Origin: Pontivivens insulae
GTDB taxonomy: Bacteria > Pseudomonadota > Alphaproteobacteria > Rhodobacterales > Rhodobacteraceae
Direction: 5' to 3'
DNA length: 64,000 bases
Assembly: GCF_900302495.1 (NCBI RefSeq)
Contig: NZ_OMKW01000001.1
Coordinates: forward strand, 372,001-436,000
This document shows positions 44,358 through 54,100 of this stretch, piece by piece. The position numbers and the translations under genes were made by a program. The notes under the pieces are model-generated. The model had not been told where the DNA came from, did no database searches, and saw nothing but the letters and a program-made list of their open reading frames with translations. Numbering within the stretch: position 1 is the stretch's first letter; every line of letters begins with the position of its first letter.

Positions 44358-45337
44358 TGCGGGAACGACACCTCAACCTCATCCTGCTCGCCGGGCTGCT
44401 GGCCATACCCGTCTGGGCCTGGATAACGGACGAGCCCTTTACCATCACGCTTGCCACACGGGTGGCCATCCTCGCGCTTGCAGGCGTCGGGCTGAACATC
44501 GCGCTGGGGCTGGGTGGTTTGGTCAGCCTCGGCCATGCCGCCTTCTTCGGGATTGGCGGCTATGCGATGGGAATCCTCGCCAGTCATGCGCAGAATTATG
44601 ACCCGATCTTCACGACCCCTTTCCTGTTCGAGGGGACGAAGTCGATGCCCGTCATTTGGCTGACCGCCATTGTGATGGGCGGGATTGCCGCGCTGTTGAT
44701 CGGGCTGATCAGCCTGCGCACCTCTGGTGTGTACTTCATCATGATCACACTGGCCTTCGGGCAAATGTTCTATTTCTTCTCGATCTCCTGGCCCGCCTAT
44801 GGGGGGGAGGACGGGTTGTCGATCTGGGTGCGCAATGGGTTTCCGGGGCTTAACACCCTCGACCCGATCCAGTTCTTCGCGCTGTGCTTTGTACTGCTGT
44901 TGCTTGCACTCGGCCTGCACTGGACCTTGGCGCGGTCGGGCTTTGGCCTTGCGCTCAATGCCGCACGGCAGTCGGAGGCGCGGGTGGAGGCGGCGGGGCT
45001 GACCCCGTTCCGGCTGCGACTGGTGGCATTTGTGATTTCGGGGATGGTGACCGCACTGGCGGGCGCGCTCTTTGCCGATCTGAACCGCTTCGTCTCCCCC
45101 ACCATGTTCGCATGGCAAATGTCGGGGGAGATTATGGTCTTCATCATCCTTGGCGGGGTCGCGCGGCTCTGCGGTCCGGTGGCCGGAGCCGCGCTCTTCA
45201 TCACGCTGGAACATTGGCTGGGCGGTGTTTCGGACTATTGGCACGTCTTTTTGGGCGCGCTGCTGCTGCTCGTTGTCCTGTTCGCGCGGGGTGGGCTGAT
45301 CGGGGCGCTGGTAAAGAAGGAACCCGCACATGACTGA
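44354..45337 (+). CDS. Branched-chain amino acid ABC importer permease, LivM type
   Basis: A 327-residue permease with about nine membrane helices. Seen: LNIALGLGGLVSLGHAAFFGIGGYAMG and GLISLRTSGVYFIMITLAFGQMFYFF, both hallmarks of LivM, and the EAA-like loop ARQSEARVEAAGLTPFRLRL. ATG at 44354 or 44357. Overlaps the ATPase gene by 8 bases. Confidence 0.94.
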   Translation: MMRERHLNLILLAGLLAIPVWAWITDEPFTITLATRVAILALAGVGLNIALGLGGLVSLGHAAFFGIGGYAMGILASHAQNYDPIFTTPFLFEGTKSMPVIWLTAIVMGGIAALLIGLISLRTSGVYFIMITLAFGQMFYFFSISWPAYGGEDGLSIWVRNGFPGLNTLDPIQFFALCFVLLLLALGLHWTLARSGFGLALNAARQSEARVEAAGLTPFRLRLVAFVISGMVTALAGALFADLNRFVSPTMFAWQMSGEIMVFIILGGVARLCGPVAGAALFITLEHWLGGVSDYWHVFLGALLLLVVLFARGGLIGALVKKEPAHD

Positions 45338-46079
45338 GCCGGTTCTGGAGACGCGAGGGATCACCAAACATTTCGGCGCGCTGGTGGCGAGCGATGCGGT
45401 CAGCTTGGACCTGCACGCAGGAGAGATCCACGCGGTCATCGGCCCGAACGGGGCCGGCAAATCAACGCTCATCGCGCAGATCTGCGGGGCACTGACCCCG
45501 GATGCGGGAACAGTACATCTTGAAGGGCAGGATGTGACCGCGCTGAGCACGGCAGAGCGCGCAGAGGCCGGGATCGCGCGCACTTTCCAGATCTCCTCTC
45601 TCGCTATGGAGGATACAGTGCTGCAGAACACCATGCTGGGCGCTTTGGGCGCGGCGGGCAAACGGCCCTCGCTGTTCCGTCCAATCCTGCGGGATCGGGC
45701 CTTGCGCGCGCTGGCCGAAGCGGCACTTGAACAAGTTGGGCTGGCCGAGCGTAGGGCGGTCCGTGTCGCTGATCTGTCCCATGGGCAACGACGGCAGCTG
45801 GAAGTTGCCGTGGCGCTGGCACAAGCGCCGAAAGCCTTTGTCATGGACGAACCAATGGCCGGGCTTGGCACGTCTGGCACCCATGACCTGACGGCCTTAC
45901 TCGACGGGCTGCGCACGCAAGCTCCGATCCTGCTTGTGGAACATGATATGGACGCGGTTTTCGCGCTCGCCGACAGGATCAGCGTTCTCGTCTATGGCCG
46001 GATCATCGCAACGGGCAGTGTCGAAGACATTCGCCGCGACAGTGCGGTGCGCGACGCCTATCTGGGGGATGCGGCATGA
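45330..46079 (+). CDS. Branched-chain amino acid ABC importer ATPase, LivG type
   Basis: A 249-residue ATPase. Walker A GPNGAGKST (about residue 40), signature LSHGQRRQLEVAVALAQ, Walker B AFVMDEPMAGLG, and H-loop VEHDMD. GIARTFQISSL is the Q-loop of the LivG type. Overlaps the next gene by four bases (ATGA). Confidence 0.94.
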   Translation: MTEPVLETRGITKHFGALVASDAVSLDLHAGEIHAVIGPNGAGKSTLIAQICGALTPDAGTVHLEGQDVTALSTAERAEAGIARTFQISSLAMEDTVLQNTMLGALGAAGKRPSLFRPILRDRALRALAEAALEQVGLAERRAVRVADLSHGQRRQLEVAVALAQAPKAFVMDEPMAGLGTSGTHDLTALLDGLRTQAPILLVEHDMDAVFALADRISVLVYGRIIATGSVEDIRRDSAVRDAYLGDAA

Positions 46080-46762
46080 GCCTGCTGACCCTTGAGTCCG
46101 TCACTGCGCATTACGGTCCGGCGCAAGCCCTGTTCGGTGTTTCACTCTCGATTGGCGAAGGGGAAGTTGTGGCTCTGATGGGCCGCAACGGCATGGGCAA
46201 GACGACGACCGTGCGCGCGATTTGCCGGATGGTTGAAACCGGTGGAGGTCTCACCTTTGCAGGGCAGGACCTCACCCGCTTGCCCAGCCATAAGGCTGCG
46301 CGCCTTGGCCTCGGCCTTGTGCCAGAGGGGCGGCGATGCTTTGCCCCACTCACCGTCGCCGAAAATCTGAGCGCGACCGCACGGCCCGGCCATTGGGACC
46401 GGACTCGGGTTGAGGCGCTTTTTCCCCGCCTCGCGGAACGGCGCGACCAGACAGCCGGAACCCTGTCAGGCGGCGAGCAGCAGATGCTCGCCATCGGACG
46501 CGCCTTGATGACGAATCCTCGCCTCCTGATCCTGGATGAGGCGACCGAAGGACTGGCCCCGCTGATCCGTGCGGAAATCTGGACCGCGCTGGCGGAGCTG
46601 AAGGCTCAGACCGGCCTTGCGATCCTTGTTATCGACAAATCCATTTCCGAACTGGGCAACGTGGCCGATCGTGCCGTGTTGCTGGAACGGGGCGCGGATG
46701 TCTGGACCGGGGCATTTGATGCATTGGAACCGGCGCTCATCGAACGATATCTTGGCGTCTAG
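46076..46762 (+). CDS. Branched-chain amino acid ABC importer ATPase, LivF type
   Basis: A 228-residue ATPase, last gene of the operon. Walker A GRNGMGKTT, LGLVPEGRRCFAPLTVAENL (LivF hallmark), signature LSGGEQQMLAIGRAL, Walker B LLILDEATEGLAP. The usual final switch His after Walker B is replaced by Lys in VIDKSIS, a variation sometimes seen in LivF. Confidence 0.94.
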   Translation: MSLLTLESVTAHYGPAQALFGVSLSIGEGEVVALMGRNGMGKTTTVRAICRMVETGGGLTFAGQDLTRLPSHKAARLGLGLVPEGRRCFAPLTVAENLSATARPGHWDRTRVEALFPRLAERRDQTAGTLSGGEQQMLAIGRALMTNPRLLILDEATEGLAPLIRAEIWTALAELKAQTGLAILVIDKSISELGNVADRAVLLERGADVWTGAFDALEPALIERYLGV

Positions 46763-46777
46763 GGCGGGCGAACCAAG

Positions 46778-46850
46778 GCCTCCGGCGGGGGTATTTCCAC
46801 CAATCCGAAGCAGCCGATTTCTTCTTGGTTCAAATATCCTCCCCGAAGGG
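46778..46850. repeat. Intergenic motif GCCTCCGGCGGGGGTATTT and a degenerate inverted copy
   Basis: The motif at 46778-46796 is the one seen at 37816. A looser inverted copy, AAATATCCTCCCCGAAGG, lies at 46832-46849, so the pair can form a long stem after the livF-like gene and might help end its transcript. Confidence 0.5.
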
Positions 46851-46935
46851 CGATCGCCACAGGCGGGACGCTGCCCCTTGACCCTGACCGAGCGCCAAGC
46901 GTAGGAAACCGCGTCATTCAACGCGAGGGTAGGTC

Positions 46936-48033
46936 ATGGGTTTTCGCTGCGGTATCGTCGGACTTCCGAATGTGGGCAAATCCACGCTGTTCAATGCGCT
47001 GACCCGCACCGCGGCAGCACAGGCGGCCAACTTTCCTTTCTGTACGATTGAACCCAATGTGGGCGAGGTGTCCGTCCCCGATGCGCGGCTGACGACCTTG
47101 GCCGAAATGGCCCAGTCCAAAAGTGTGATCCCGGCCCGCCTGACTTTTGTCGACATTGCAGGTCTGGTGAAGGGGGCGAGTAAGGGCGAAGGCCTTGGCA
47201 ATCAGTTCCTCGCCAATATCCGTGAGACGGACGCCATTGCACATGTTCTACGCTGTTTCGAGGATGACGACATCACCCATGTCGACGGGCGCGTGGACCC
47301 GGTCGCAGACGCCGAGGTGATCGAGACGGAACTGATGCTCGCCGATCTGGAGAGCATCGAAAAACGCCTGGTCAACCTTCAGCGCAAGATCAAAGGCGGT
47401 GACAAGGAAGCCAAGGAGCAGGAAGCCCTGCTGCAAAAGGCCAAAGCCGCCATCGAAGATGGCAAACCCGCCCGCACGGTTGAAATCGAGGAGGATGAGG
47501 AAAAGGCCTGGAAGATGCTCCAACTCCTCTCCGCGAAGCCGGTCCTCTATGTCTGCAATGTCGAGGAAGACAACGCCGCTGAGGGAAATGCGCAATCCGC
47601 CCGCGTGGCCGAAATGGCCAAAGAGCAGGGCGCCGTCTCCGTCGTGATCTCAGCCGCAATCGAGGAGGAGATCAGCCAGCTTGACGACGCAGAGCGGGAC
47701 GAGTTCCTCGGCGATATGGGGCTTGAGGAAGCGGGCCTCGACCGGTTGATCCGTGCAGGCTACGAGCTTTTGAACCTGCAGACTTACTTTACGGTCGGGC
47801 CCAAAGAAGCGCGCGCCTGGACCATACGTGAGGGCACGAAAGCCCCACAGGCGGCCGGTGTGATTCACGGGGATTTCGAGCGCGGCTTCATCCGGGCCGA
47901 GACGATCGCCTATGACGATTTCATCACTCTGGGCGGGGAGCAGAAGGCCAAGGAAGCGGGCAAGATGCGCGCTGAGGGCAAGGGATATACCGTCGCCGAT
48001 GGCGACGTGCTGCACTTCCTGTTCAACACCTAA
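46936..48033 (+). CDS. ychF: Redox-regulated ATPase/GTPase YchF (OLA1 family)
   Basis: A 365-residue cytosolic Obg-like P-loop protein, standard length. Seen: G1 [14 protein letters not shown] (residues 8-21), G3-like [22 protein letters not shown], the coiled-coil insert, and C-terminal TGS domain ([17 protein letters not shown], then GFIRAE). YchF favours ATP over GTP, binds ribosomes and affects oxidative stress response and leaderless translation. Separate from the importer by 173 bases. Confidence 0.96.
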   Translation: MGFRCGIVGLPNVGKSTLFNALTRTAAAQAANFPFCTIEPNVGEVSVPDARLTTLAEMAQSKSVIPARLTFVDIAGLVKGASKGEGLGNQFLANIRETDAIAHVLRCFEDDDITHVDGRVDPVADAEVIETELMLADLESIEKRLVNLQRKIKGGDKEAKEQEALLQKAKAAIEDGKPARTVEIEEDEEKAWKMLQLLSAKPVLYVCNVEEDNAAEGNAQSARVAEMAKEQGAVSVVISAAIEEEISQLDDAERDEFLGDMGLEEAGLDRLIRAGYELLNLQTYFTVGPKEARAWTIREGTKAPQAAGVIHGDFERGFIRAETIAYDDFITLGGEQKAKEAGKMRAEGKGYTVADGDVLHFLFNT

Positions 48034-48042
48034 GTCGGACGG

Positions 48043-49434
48043 TTACCGGTTGCGCCCCATCAGCGCCAGCAGGCGTTGCTGCATGGGTGCAAGCTCGGGC
48101 ACCTCACCCTGATCCCGACGCACGATCCGCAGACCGAGCCAAACCGCAAGAAGACCGAACAGGACACCACCTGCGGCCTGGCCGATCAGAACGCCGGGCG
48201 CGCCGTACCACGCCGCGCCAAGGGCGACGAACGGGATGGTGCCCAGCGTGTTGCGTCCCCAGTTCACTGTGGTGGACCAGAAAGGATGGCCCAGATTGTT
48301 GAAGGCCGCATTGCCCACAAAAATCCAGCCGTTGAAGACCCAGGCCAGCGCAAGTGGGCCACAAAACAGGTAGATCAATGCCAGCGTCTGGCCTTCAGCC
48401 TCAAAGAGGCCGGCAATGAATGGTCGCATTAGATAGAGCAGCAGGGCCGCGACAACCACATAGCCGAGCACGAAGATCAGCCCGTCGAGAAACGCCCGTC
48501 GGACGCGGTCCATCATCTTGGCCCCTGCATTCTGCCCGATGATCGGACCAATCGCGCCGGACAAGGCAAAGATGATGGCGAAGGCAATCGGCGTCAGTCG
48601 GCCGACAATTGCCATGCCAGCGACGGCGTCTTCCCCAAACCGTGCCATTTCCCGGGTGACGTAGGCGGCGCCGACGGGCGTCGCGATATTCGTTAGAAGT
48701 GCCGGGAAGGCGAGCGCCCTGATCCGGCCCAGATCACCGCGCAGCGCAGCAATGTGCGGGGCGACCAGCCCGCCATAGTCCTTCCAGATCGGACGAAGTG
48801 CCAAGACAGCGATAGCAATCCGTGCCAGCACGGACGCAATTGCCGCCCCCTGCAGTTCCAGACCCAGCGCAAAGATAAAGATAGGGTCCAGCACGGCATT
48901 CACGACCGCCCCGCCAATGGTCGAGTACATGGCAGGTTTTGCTGCGCCATGCGCCCGCAGGATCGCCCCGCCTGCCATGGCGACAACCAAAATTGGCAGG
49001 GACGGAACGATGATCGCGAGATAGGAAATCGCAAGCGCCTGCGTTTCCCCCGACGCACCAACAAGGGCGGTCAGAAAGCCTAGATTGAACCAAACAAGGG
49101 CAGCAATCAGCGCCGAGACAATCACGCCGATCAAGATGGCATGGCTGGCCTGCCGTTTTGCGCCGTCAAGATCGCCCGCACCAATGGCACGCGCGCTCAG
49201 CGCCCCGGTTGCGATCGCAAAGGCGATGGAGACGGAGGTTGTGAAAAACAGGATCGCCCCTGCATAGCCGATTGCAGCCGCGAGGGCGGCATTGCCCAGC
49301 ATGGAAATGAAAAGCATGTCGACAAAATCGACGACAAACACGGCCATAAGCCCAAGAGACGCCGTAAATGACATCACCGCCACATGTTTCATTGGCCGCC
49401 CGCTAAGGAACTTTGCCTGTTCAGCCACGTCCAC
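48043..49434 (-). CDS. MATE family multidrug/Na+ antiporter
   Basis: A 463-residue inner membrane exporter with 12 predicted helices in two halves. Seen: N-terminal FVVDFVDMLFISMLGNAALAAAIGYAG and the matching second half VGRLTPIAFAIIFALSGAIGPIIGQNAGAKMMDRVRRAF, a MatE signature. It overlaps the end of the MFS gene by 14 bases, so two unrelated exporters form one operon. Convergent with ychF. Confidence 0.93.
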   Translation of the reverse strand: MDVAEQAKFLSGRPMKHVAVMSFTASLGLMAVFVVDFVDMLFISMLGNAALAAAIGYAGAILFFTTSVSIAFAIATGALSARAIGAGDLDGAKRQASHAILIGVIVSALIAALVWFNLGFLTALVGASGETQALAISYLAIIVPSLPILVVAMAGGAILRAHGAAKPAMYSTIGGAVVNAVLDPIFIFALGLELQGAAIASVLARIAIAVLALRPIWKDYGGLVAPHIAALRGDLGRIRALAFPALLTNIATPVGAAYVTREMARFGEDAVAGMAIVGRLTPIAFAIIFALSGAIGPIIGQNAGAKMMDRVRRAFLDGLIFVLGYVVVAALLLYLMRPFIAGLFEAEGQTLALIYLFCGPLALAWVFNGWIFVGNAAFNNLGHPFWSTTVNWGRNTLGTIPFVALGAAWYGAPGVLIGQAAGGVLFGLLAVWLGLRIVRRDQGEVPELAPMQQRLLALMGRNR

Positions 49435-50566
49435 GCTCCCGCGTTAGGGTTTGTGAGACGACGAGATGCGCAAGTGCCAGCACCGCAACCGCCGCTCCTG
49501 CCCAACCCAATGCCAGCGTGTCGAAACGGTCAAGCACCATCGCACCAATGCTCGACCCTGTTGCCGCCCCCAGATAGATCGCCGCCGCGTTCAGGGCGAG
49601 GCCGACCGTTGGGGCCGCACTGACCCGGACCACTCGGATTTGCTGCCCCGCCACGAAGGACCAGCCCAGCACCGCCCACAAGATAAGCAGGGCGGAAAAG
49701 GCGATATCCCCCATCGGAAAGAACGCAAAGAACGGCATGGTCAGGATCTGCCCACCGGTCAGGAGCAGCAGCGTGCGGAATGGGCCGATCCGGTCGGCCA
49801 CCCACCCTCCAAAAAGATTGCCGATGACCGCACCGACGCCGAACAGCACGAACATGATCGTGATCCCATCCCGGCCATAGCCCATATGCTCGGTCAGAAG
49901 CGGCGCGAGATAGGTGTAGATGACATATATCGAGCCCAGAAAGCTCGTCGTGAACAGGATCACCAACAAGCCGCGCCAATCCTGAATGGCTCGGCCCAAT
50001 GTGCCGAGGTTGATCACGCTGAATGGCAGATCACGCGGCACGGCCCAAAGAACAGCGACACAGCAAAGGCCAGAGAGGACCGCGACGATGAGGAAGGCTG
50101 CCTGCCAGCCAAAGGTGTATCCAATCCATGAACCTGCTGGTACACCCAGAACCTGGGCGACGGTCAGCCCGGCAAAAACAGCTGCAAGCGCACGTCCCTG
50201 ACGCTCTGGCGGAACAGCGGCGGCGGCCACACTCGCTGTGATCGGCGTGAACAGACCGGCACCCAGCGCTGTCAATATCCGTGCTGCAAAGAGCCATTCC
50301 GCCGTTGGGGACAGGACAACCGCAATCGCACTGAAAGCGAAGAGGCCCATCCCCGTGGCCATGACAGTGCGCCGCGCCAGCCCCCCTGTCAAAGAGACGA
50401 GCACGGGCGATCCGACGGCATAGGCGAGTGCGTAGATCGTCAGGATCAGACCGGCGCCAGAAGCACTCAGCCCGAAGGCCTCACTCAATGGATTGAGCAA
50501 ACCGACAGCAACGAATACGCCCATGCCGATTGCAAAATTACCCAGTGATAAAATGAGAATAAGGAT
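49421..50566 (-). CDS. MFS transporter; no canonical start codon in the right place
   Basis: A 381-residue 12-helix MFS exporter of the DHA1/Bcr-AraJ type (GLLNPLSEAFGLS, ARRTVMATGMGLFAFSAIAV, GSWIGYTFGWQAAFL). The first helix reads LILILSLGNFAIGMGVFVAVG, matching the family N-terminus, but its first in-frame ATG (50524) is 14 codons into that helix and has no ribosome site. A GGAG lies exactly 7 bases before an ATC at 50566, directly after an in-frame TAA. Initiation at ATC (or ATT two codons later) would give a full-length protein. A base substitution of a former ATG is the alternative. Confidence 0.82.
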   Translation of the reverse strand: MLILILSLGNFAIGMGVFVAVGLLNPLSEAFGLSASGAGLILTIYALAYAVGSPVLVSLTGGLARRTVMATGMGLFAFSAIAVVLSPTAEWLFAARILTALGAGLFTPITASVAAAAVPPERQGRALAAVFAGLTVAQVLGVPAGSWIGYTFGWQAAFLIVAVLSGLCCVAVLWAVPRDLPFSVINLGTLGRAIQDWRGLLVILFTTSFLGSIYVIYTYLAPLLTEHMGYGRDGITIMFVLFGVGAVIGNLFGGWVADRIGPFRTLLLLTGGQILTMPFFAFFPMGDIAFSALLILWAVLGWSFVAGQQIRVVRVSAAPTVGLALNAAAIYLGAATGSSIGAMVLDRFDTLALGWAGAAVAVLALAHLVVSQTLTRERGRG

Positions 50567-50682
50567 TTAGACGCTCCTACAGCGACAGGCGGGCTCGTAT
50601 GATGATCCGATGTCTTTCACACGCCTGTAAGATTTACCTGACAGTAAGACGTAAAATGCAATCTACATTTCCCATGGGCATG

Positions 50683-50707
50683 TTAAGTTTCATTTAAGTA
50701 CTATAGA
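50683..50707 (+). promoter_or_regulatory. CtrA-type binding site and -10 box for the receiver gene
   Basis: TTAA (50683-50686), 7 bases, TTAA (50694-50697): an exact full CtrA site. Five bases later TATAGA (50702-50707) may be the -10 box, so CtrA would bind over the -35 region, as at activated CtrA promoters. The start codon is at 50742. Confidence 0.55.
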
Positions 50708-50741
50708 GCGCAAGACACCGATGTTCGAAGGACAACAGAAG

Positions 50742-51116
50742 ATGAGCAGCTCATCCCCGGATACGCCCCTGTTTGGAACAGTCCTGCTGGTCGAAGACAA
50801 TCTGATCATTGCCATGGATGCCGAAGATATGCTGCTCGAACTCGGAGCTGAGCAAGTCGTCCATGCAATGTCAGTTACAAAAGCCATGCATCTTATAGAG
50901 ACCGTGGACGTGACCTTTGCAATGCTCGACATCTTCCTGAAAGACGAAACAAGCGAAGCAATTGCCGATAAGTTGAGCGAAATGAACGTGCCCTTCATCT
51001 TTGCCTCCGGCGGTCACGCGACAAAGGCACATGACTTCACCCGTGGTGTACCTTCAGTCACCAAGCCGTTTTCACTGCAGTCCATGAGCGCGGCAATCGT
51101 AAGGCGTGTCGGCTAA
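50742..51116 (+). CDS. Single-domain response regulator (receiver only)
   Basis: A 124-residue phosphoreceiver without output domain. ATG 50742 is preferred (AAGGA 9 bases before); an ATG at 50721 has none. Seen: VLLVEDNLIIAMDAEDML (acidic pair), FAMLDIFLKDETS with the phospho-Asp, FIFASGG (switch Ser) and the Lys in VTKPF. The pattern matches receivers linked to HWE/HisKA_2 kinases in alphaproteobacteria. No kinase is nearby. It is convergent with the large exported pair and lies behind a CtrA-type site. Confidence 0.88.
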   Translation: MSSSSPDTPLFGTVLLVEDNLIIAMDAEDMLLELGAEQVVHAMSVTKAMHLIETVDVTFAMLDIFLKDETSEAIADKLSEMNVPFIFASGGHATKAHDFTRGVPSVTKPFSLQSMSAAIVRRVG

Positions 51117-51138
51117 GGCATTCCTTCGATTTTCAAAC

Positions 51139-54100
51139 TCACCTTGCTGTGGGGACCTGCACACGAGAGAGGTCAACGCCACGGCGGGCGGCGCTACCCC
51201 GCAGACTCTCGGATGTGCGGATTGCATTGGCCAATTCGTCATCACTCATCGCCATCAGTCGAAGATACTCCGCTCGGCCACGATTGCCTTCGGGCGTCGA
51301 TCCATAGCCCTGCACCCTGCCGCCGAAAGGACGCGTGTCGAGAACATCGTCAATGCGTCCGGCACCAAAAGCACTCTGCGGCCAGAAATCCCGCTCCGCG
51401 CCTGAGGTGCCGCGGGGCATTGGCAGATCTGTTATCTGCTGCAAGTGGCGCGCATTTTCAGCCCGATCCACTGCCGTCGCACCGCGCATCGGGAAGATAT
51501 TGCCGGTGTCAAAATAAACGACCCGACGCCCGGTCGGCGATGCCACGTCATCCACAAGACCGACATTGCTCAGCTTCATGTCCGTATATGCGATTCCATG
51601 GGTGTTCATTTCTCGCTGAGCAAGGGCGAGGGTCAGACGATCAATCGGCTCCAGACGCTCGCCTGTCGCGCCATAGACGCTCGCCACGCTGTCGACCTGT
51701 TCCTCTCGTGTAAGGAAGACCGGCGCGCTGCCGTCCGTCTGGACGCGGCGGGGCGCACCGCTACGCGCGGCTGGCCTGAAATAACGCGCGCCGCGTGCTT
51801 CGGCTTCGCGCAGCAAGTTGCGGCCAACAAGCTCTTCGCCCATCGCGCGGACTTCATCAGCATTCCCACCATCGGTCACGCGCCAGACACCATTTCCATC
51901 CGCCGCGCGGTAGACACTGGTCGAAGCGCCCGAGCCGACATGTTCTCCGAGCTGAATAACGTCTCCATCGACGGCGATCTCCGTCCCCGCTGCTGAGCGT
52001 CGATCAAGTCGCACAGTCGCGCCACCGGCGGTTCGGGCTTCCGCTACACTTGGTCGAAGGGCGACATCCGTTGCCCGGTAGTCAGCATTGAACGGGCTAG
52101 ACGGGGCAGCTTCGGTCAAATTTCCGGGCAACTCCCCAACATCATCAAACTCGTAGAGTTGTCGCCCGAAGGCATCTGCTTGGGCATCGCGCATACCCTG
52201 TCGGACCAGATCGACCTCACCCTGGGTTGCAAAGACCGGTTGGCGTGCCAAGGACGGATCGGGCACATAATCCTCAGCGCCGGTTAGCCTGACATTGTTG
52301 ACCTCATCAGGAAGAATGGTCGGACCATCCGGGCGCAACTGCCCCTCGAACGGCGCGGTTGCTGGTCCCGCAGGCGCATCCGCGCGCGCAGCAGCCCCTG
52401 CGACCTCATCAACTGGTCCATCAAGCGCACGTATGGCTTCGTCCGGAACCGCAGCATCGGCGCCGCGTAGAAACCGGCGCACAGCGCGCGCGCTTGAAAG
52501 AGCAGCCATACCGACATCAGCGGTTTCACCAACCACGCGCCCCGTACCACGTGTCGCGGTCAGAATCCCGCGCTCCCCCTGGCTGGACAAGACCGTAAGC
52601 TGATTGCCGCCGGCTGTTCCAAGCATGTCAGCGCCTGCCGACAATCCGTCACCCATCCCATCGGCGAGATCATAGAACATATCGCCCATGAGGCTGGGAT
52701 CGCGCCAGGCATCCGCCACGCTCGTCCGGCGGGGCAGGCCTACACGCCGACGGGCCTCTTCGGCCTGATCAACGGCGGCGAAACCACGTGCGAAGAGTTC
52801 GGAAAGCCCATCTGTGCGGTCAGTCTCGACTAGGTTGATCGCGTCATCGGGCCCGCCCAGGCCGGATATGACCGCGTTTGCGTAATATTGCTCTGTCTCG
52901 GCGAGCAGATTGACGCCGTCCCAGCCAAGCTCAACCAACCCCGCAACGCCTGAGACACCGCCCTCACCGACGCCAACCCAGTAGTGACCATAGCGATTGA
53001 AGAAGGTGAACTGATCATCGACCACCTGACCGAAGGTCCGTTCACCGGTCGCGATATCGTAGATGGCGCGAACAGCACCGTCCGGGGTAAAGGCGAGACG
53101 ATTGCGTTCTTCCAGAAAGGCTTCGCCGGTATCCGCCATGAATTGCAGGGCGCCATTGTCCCGCCCAGCCGCACCGCCCTGCGTGTATTGATCCGATCGC
53201 GCGATGCGGGAGGCCCGCCGCACCAGATCCTCATCGGACAATTCGATATAGGCATTTGCGTCGAAGCCACGCTCGGAAAGCCGCGCATGCACGTCGGCAT
53301 AGCTGGTCGGGCCAATCCCGTCCGCCGCGTTGCGTTCAAACTCCCGCGCCGCATCCCGATGGCGGCCAGTCATCAGACTGCGGGTGCGATCGGCAAATTC
53401 CTGAGCCAGACGTTCATACCGCTCGCGCTGCTCAATCAAGATGTCGCGGGTGGCGTCATCGGGTGCGTTCGCGATCTGCTCATCAAAATCCGCAAGACCA
53501 TCACGATAGGCCTGCATGGCCGCAGCGCGTGTGGCCTCGTATCTGCGGAATTCCCGCATTCTCTCAGCAGCGCGACCCAGACGGGCGACTTCGGAGGCTT
53601 CCAGAAGCTGTGGATTGTCCTTGATGGCGGCGACTTCGATGGCGTGCCGGGCCTCTTCCTGCCGGGTTTCCTCAGCTTCCAGCCGTTGCGCCAAAAGGTC
53701 CGCCGGACCTGCCTTCGCCGCCCGCTCGGCCGTGAGCCGGGCGATTTCGGCCTCGATCATGCGTTTCTGATCGTCGTCGGTCGTGCGCTCCAACGCGTCC
53801 CTCAGCCGCACAATCCGTCCTTGAAGACTGGCCATCTCGGTATTGGCCGCTGTCGAAGCCGTCCGCAATGACAACAGGAACCGGCATGGCTCGGGCAGTT
53901 CAATCGCGCCGCGGGTGAAGGCTGCCACTCCGCGCCCATTCAAATCACTGACGGCAGCCTCAAAGAAGAGCGAAGAGAAGTCGCCACCCTCCGTGAGTTC
54001 GGTCAGATCTTCGTGGGCAAGCGTGGTCGTCACCCTTTGAAGGGTCGTTGAAGCGGTGTTCAATACCTGACGCAGCCGTTGCGCCGCATCGTGCGTCATG

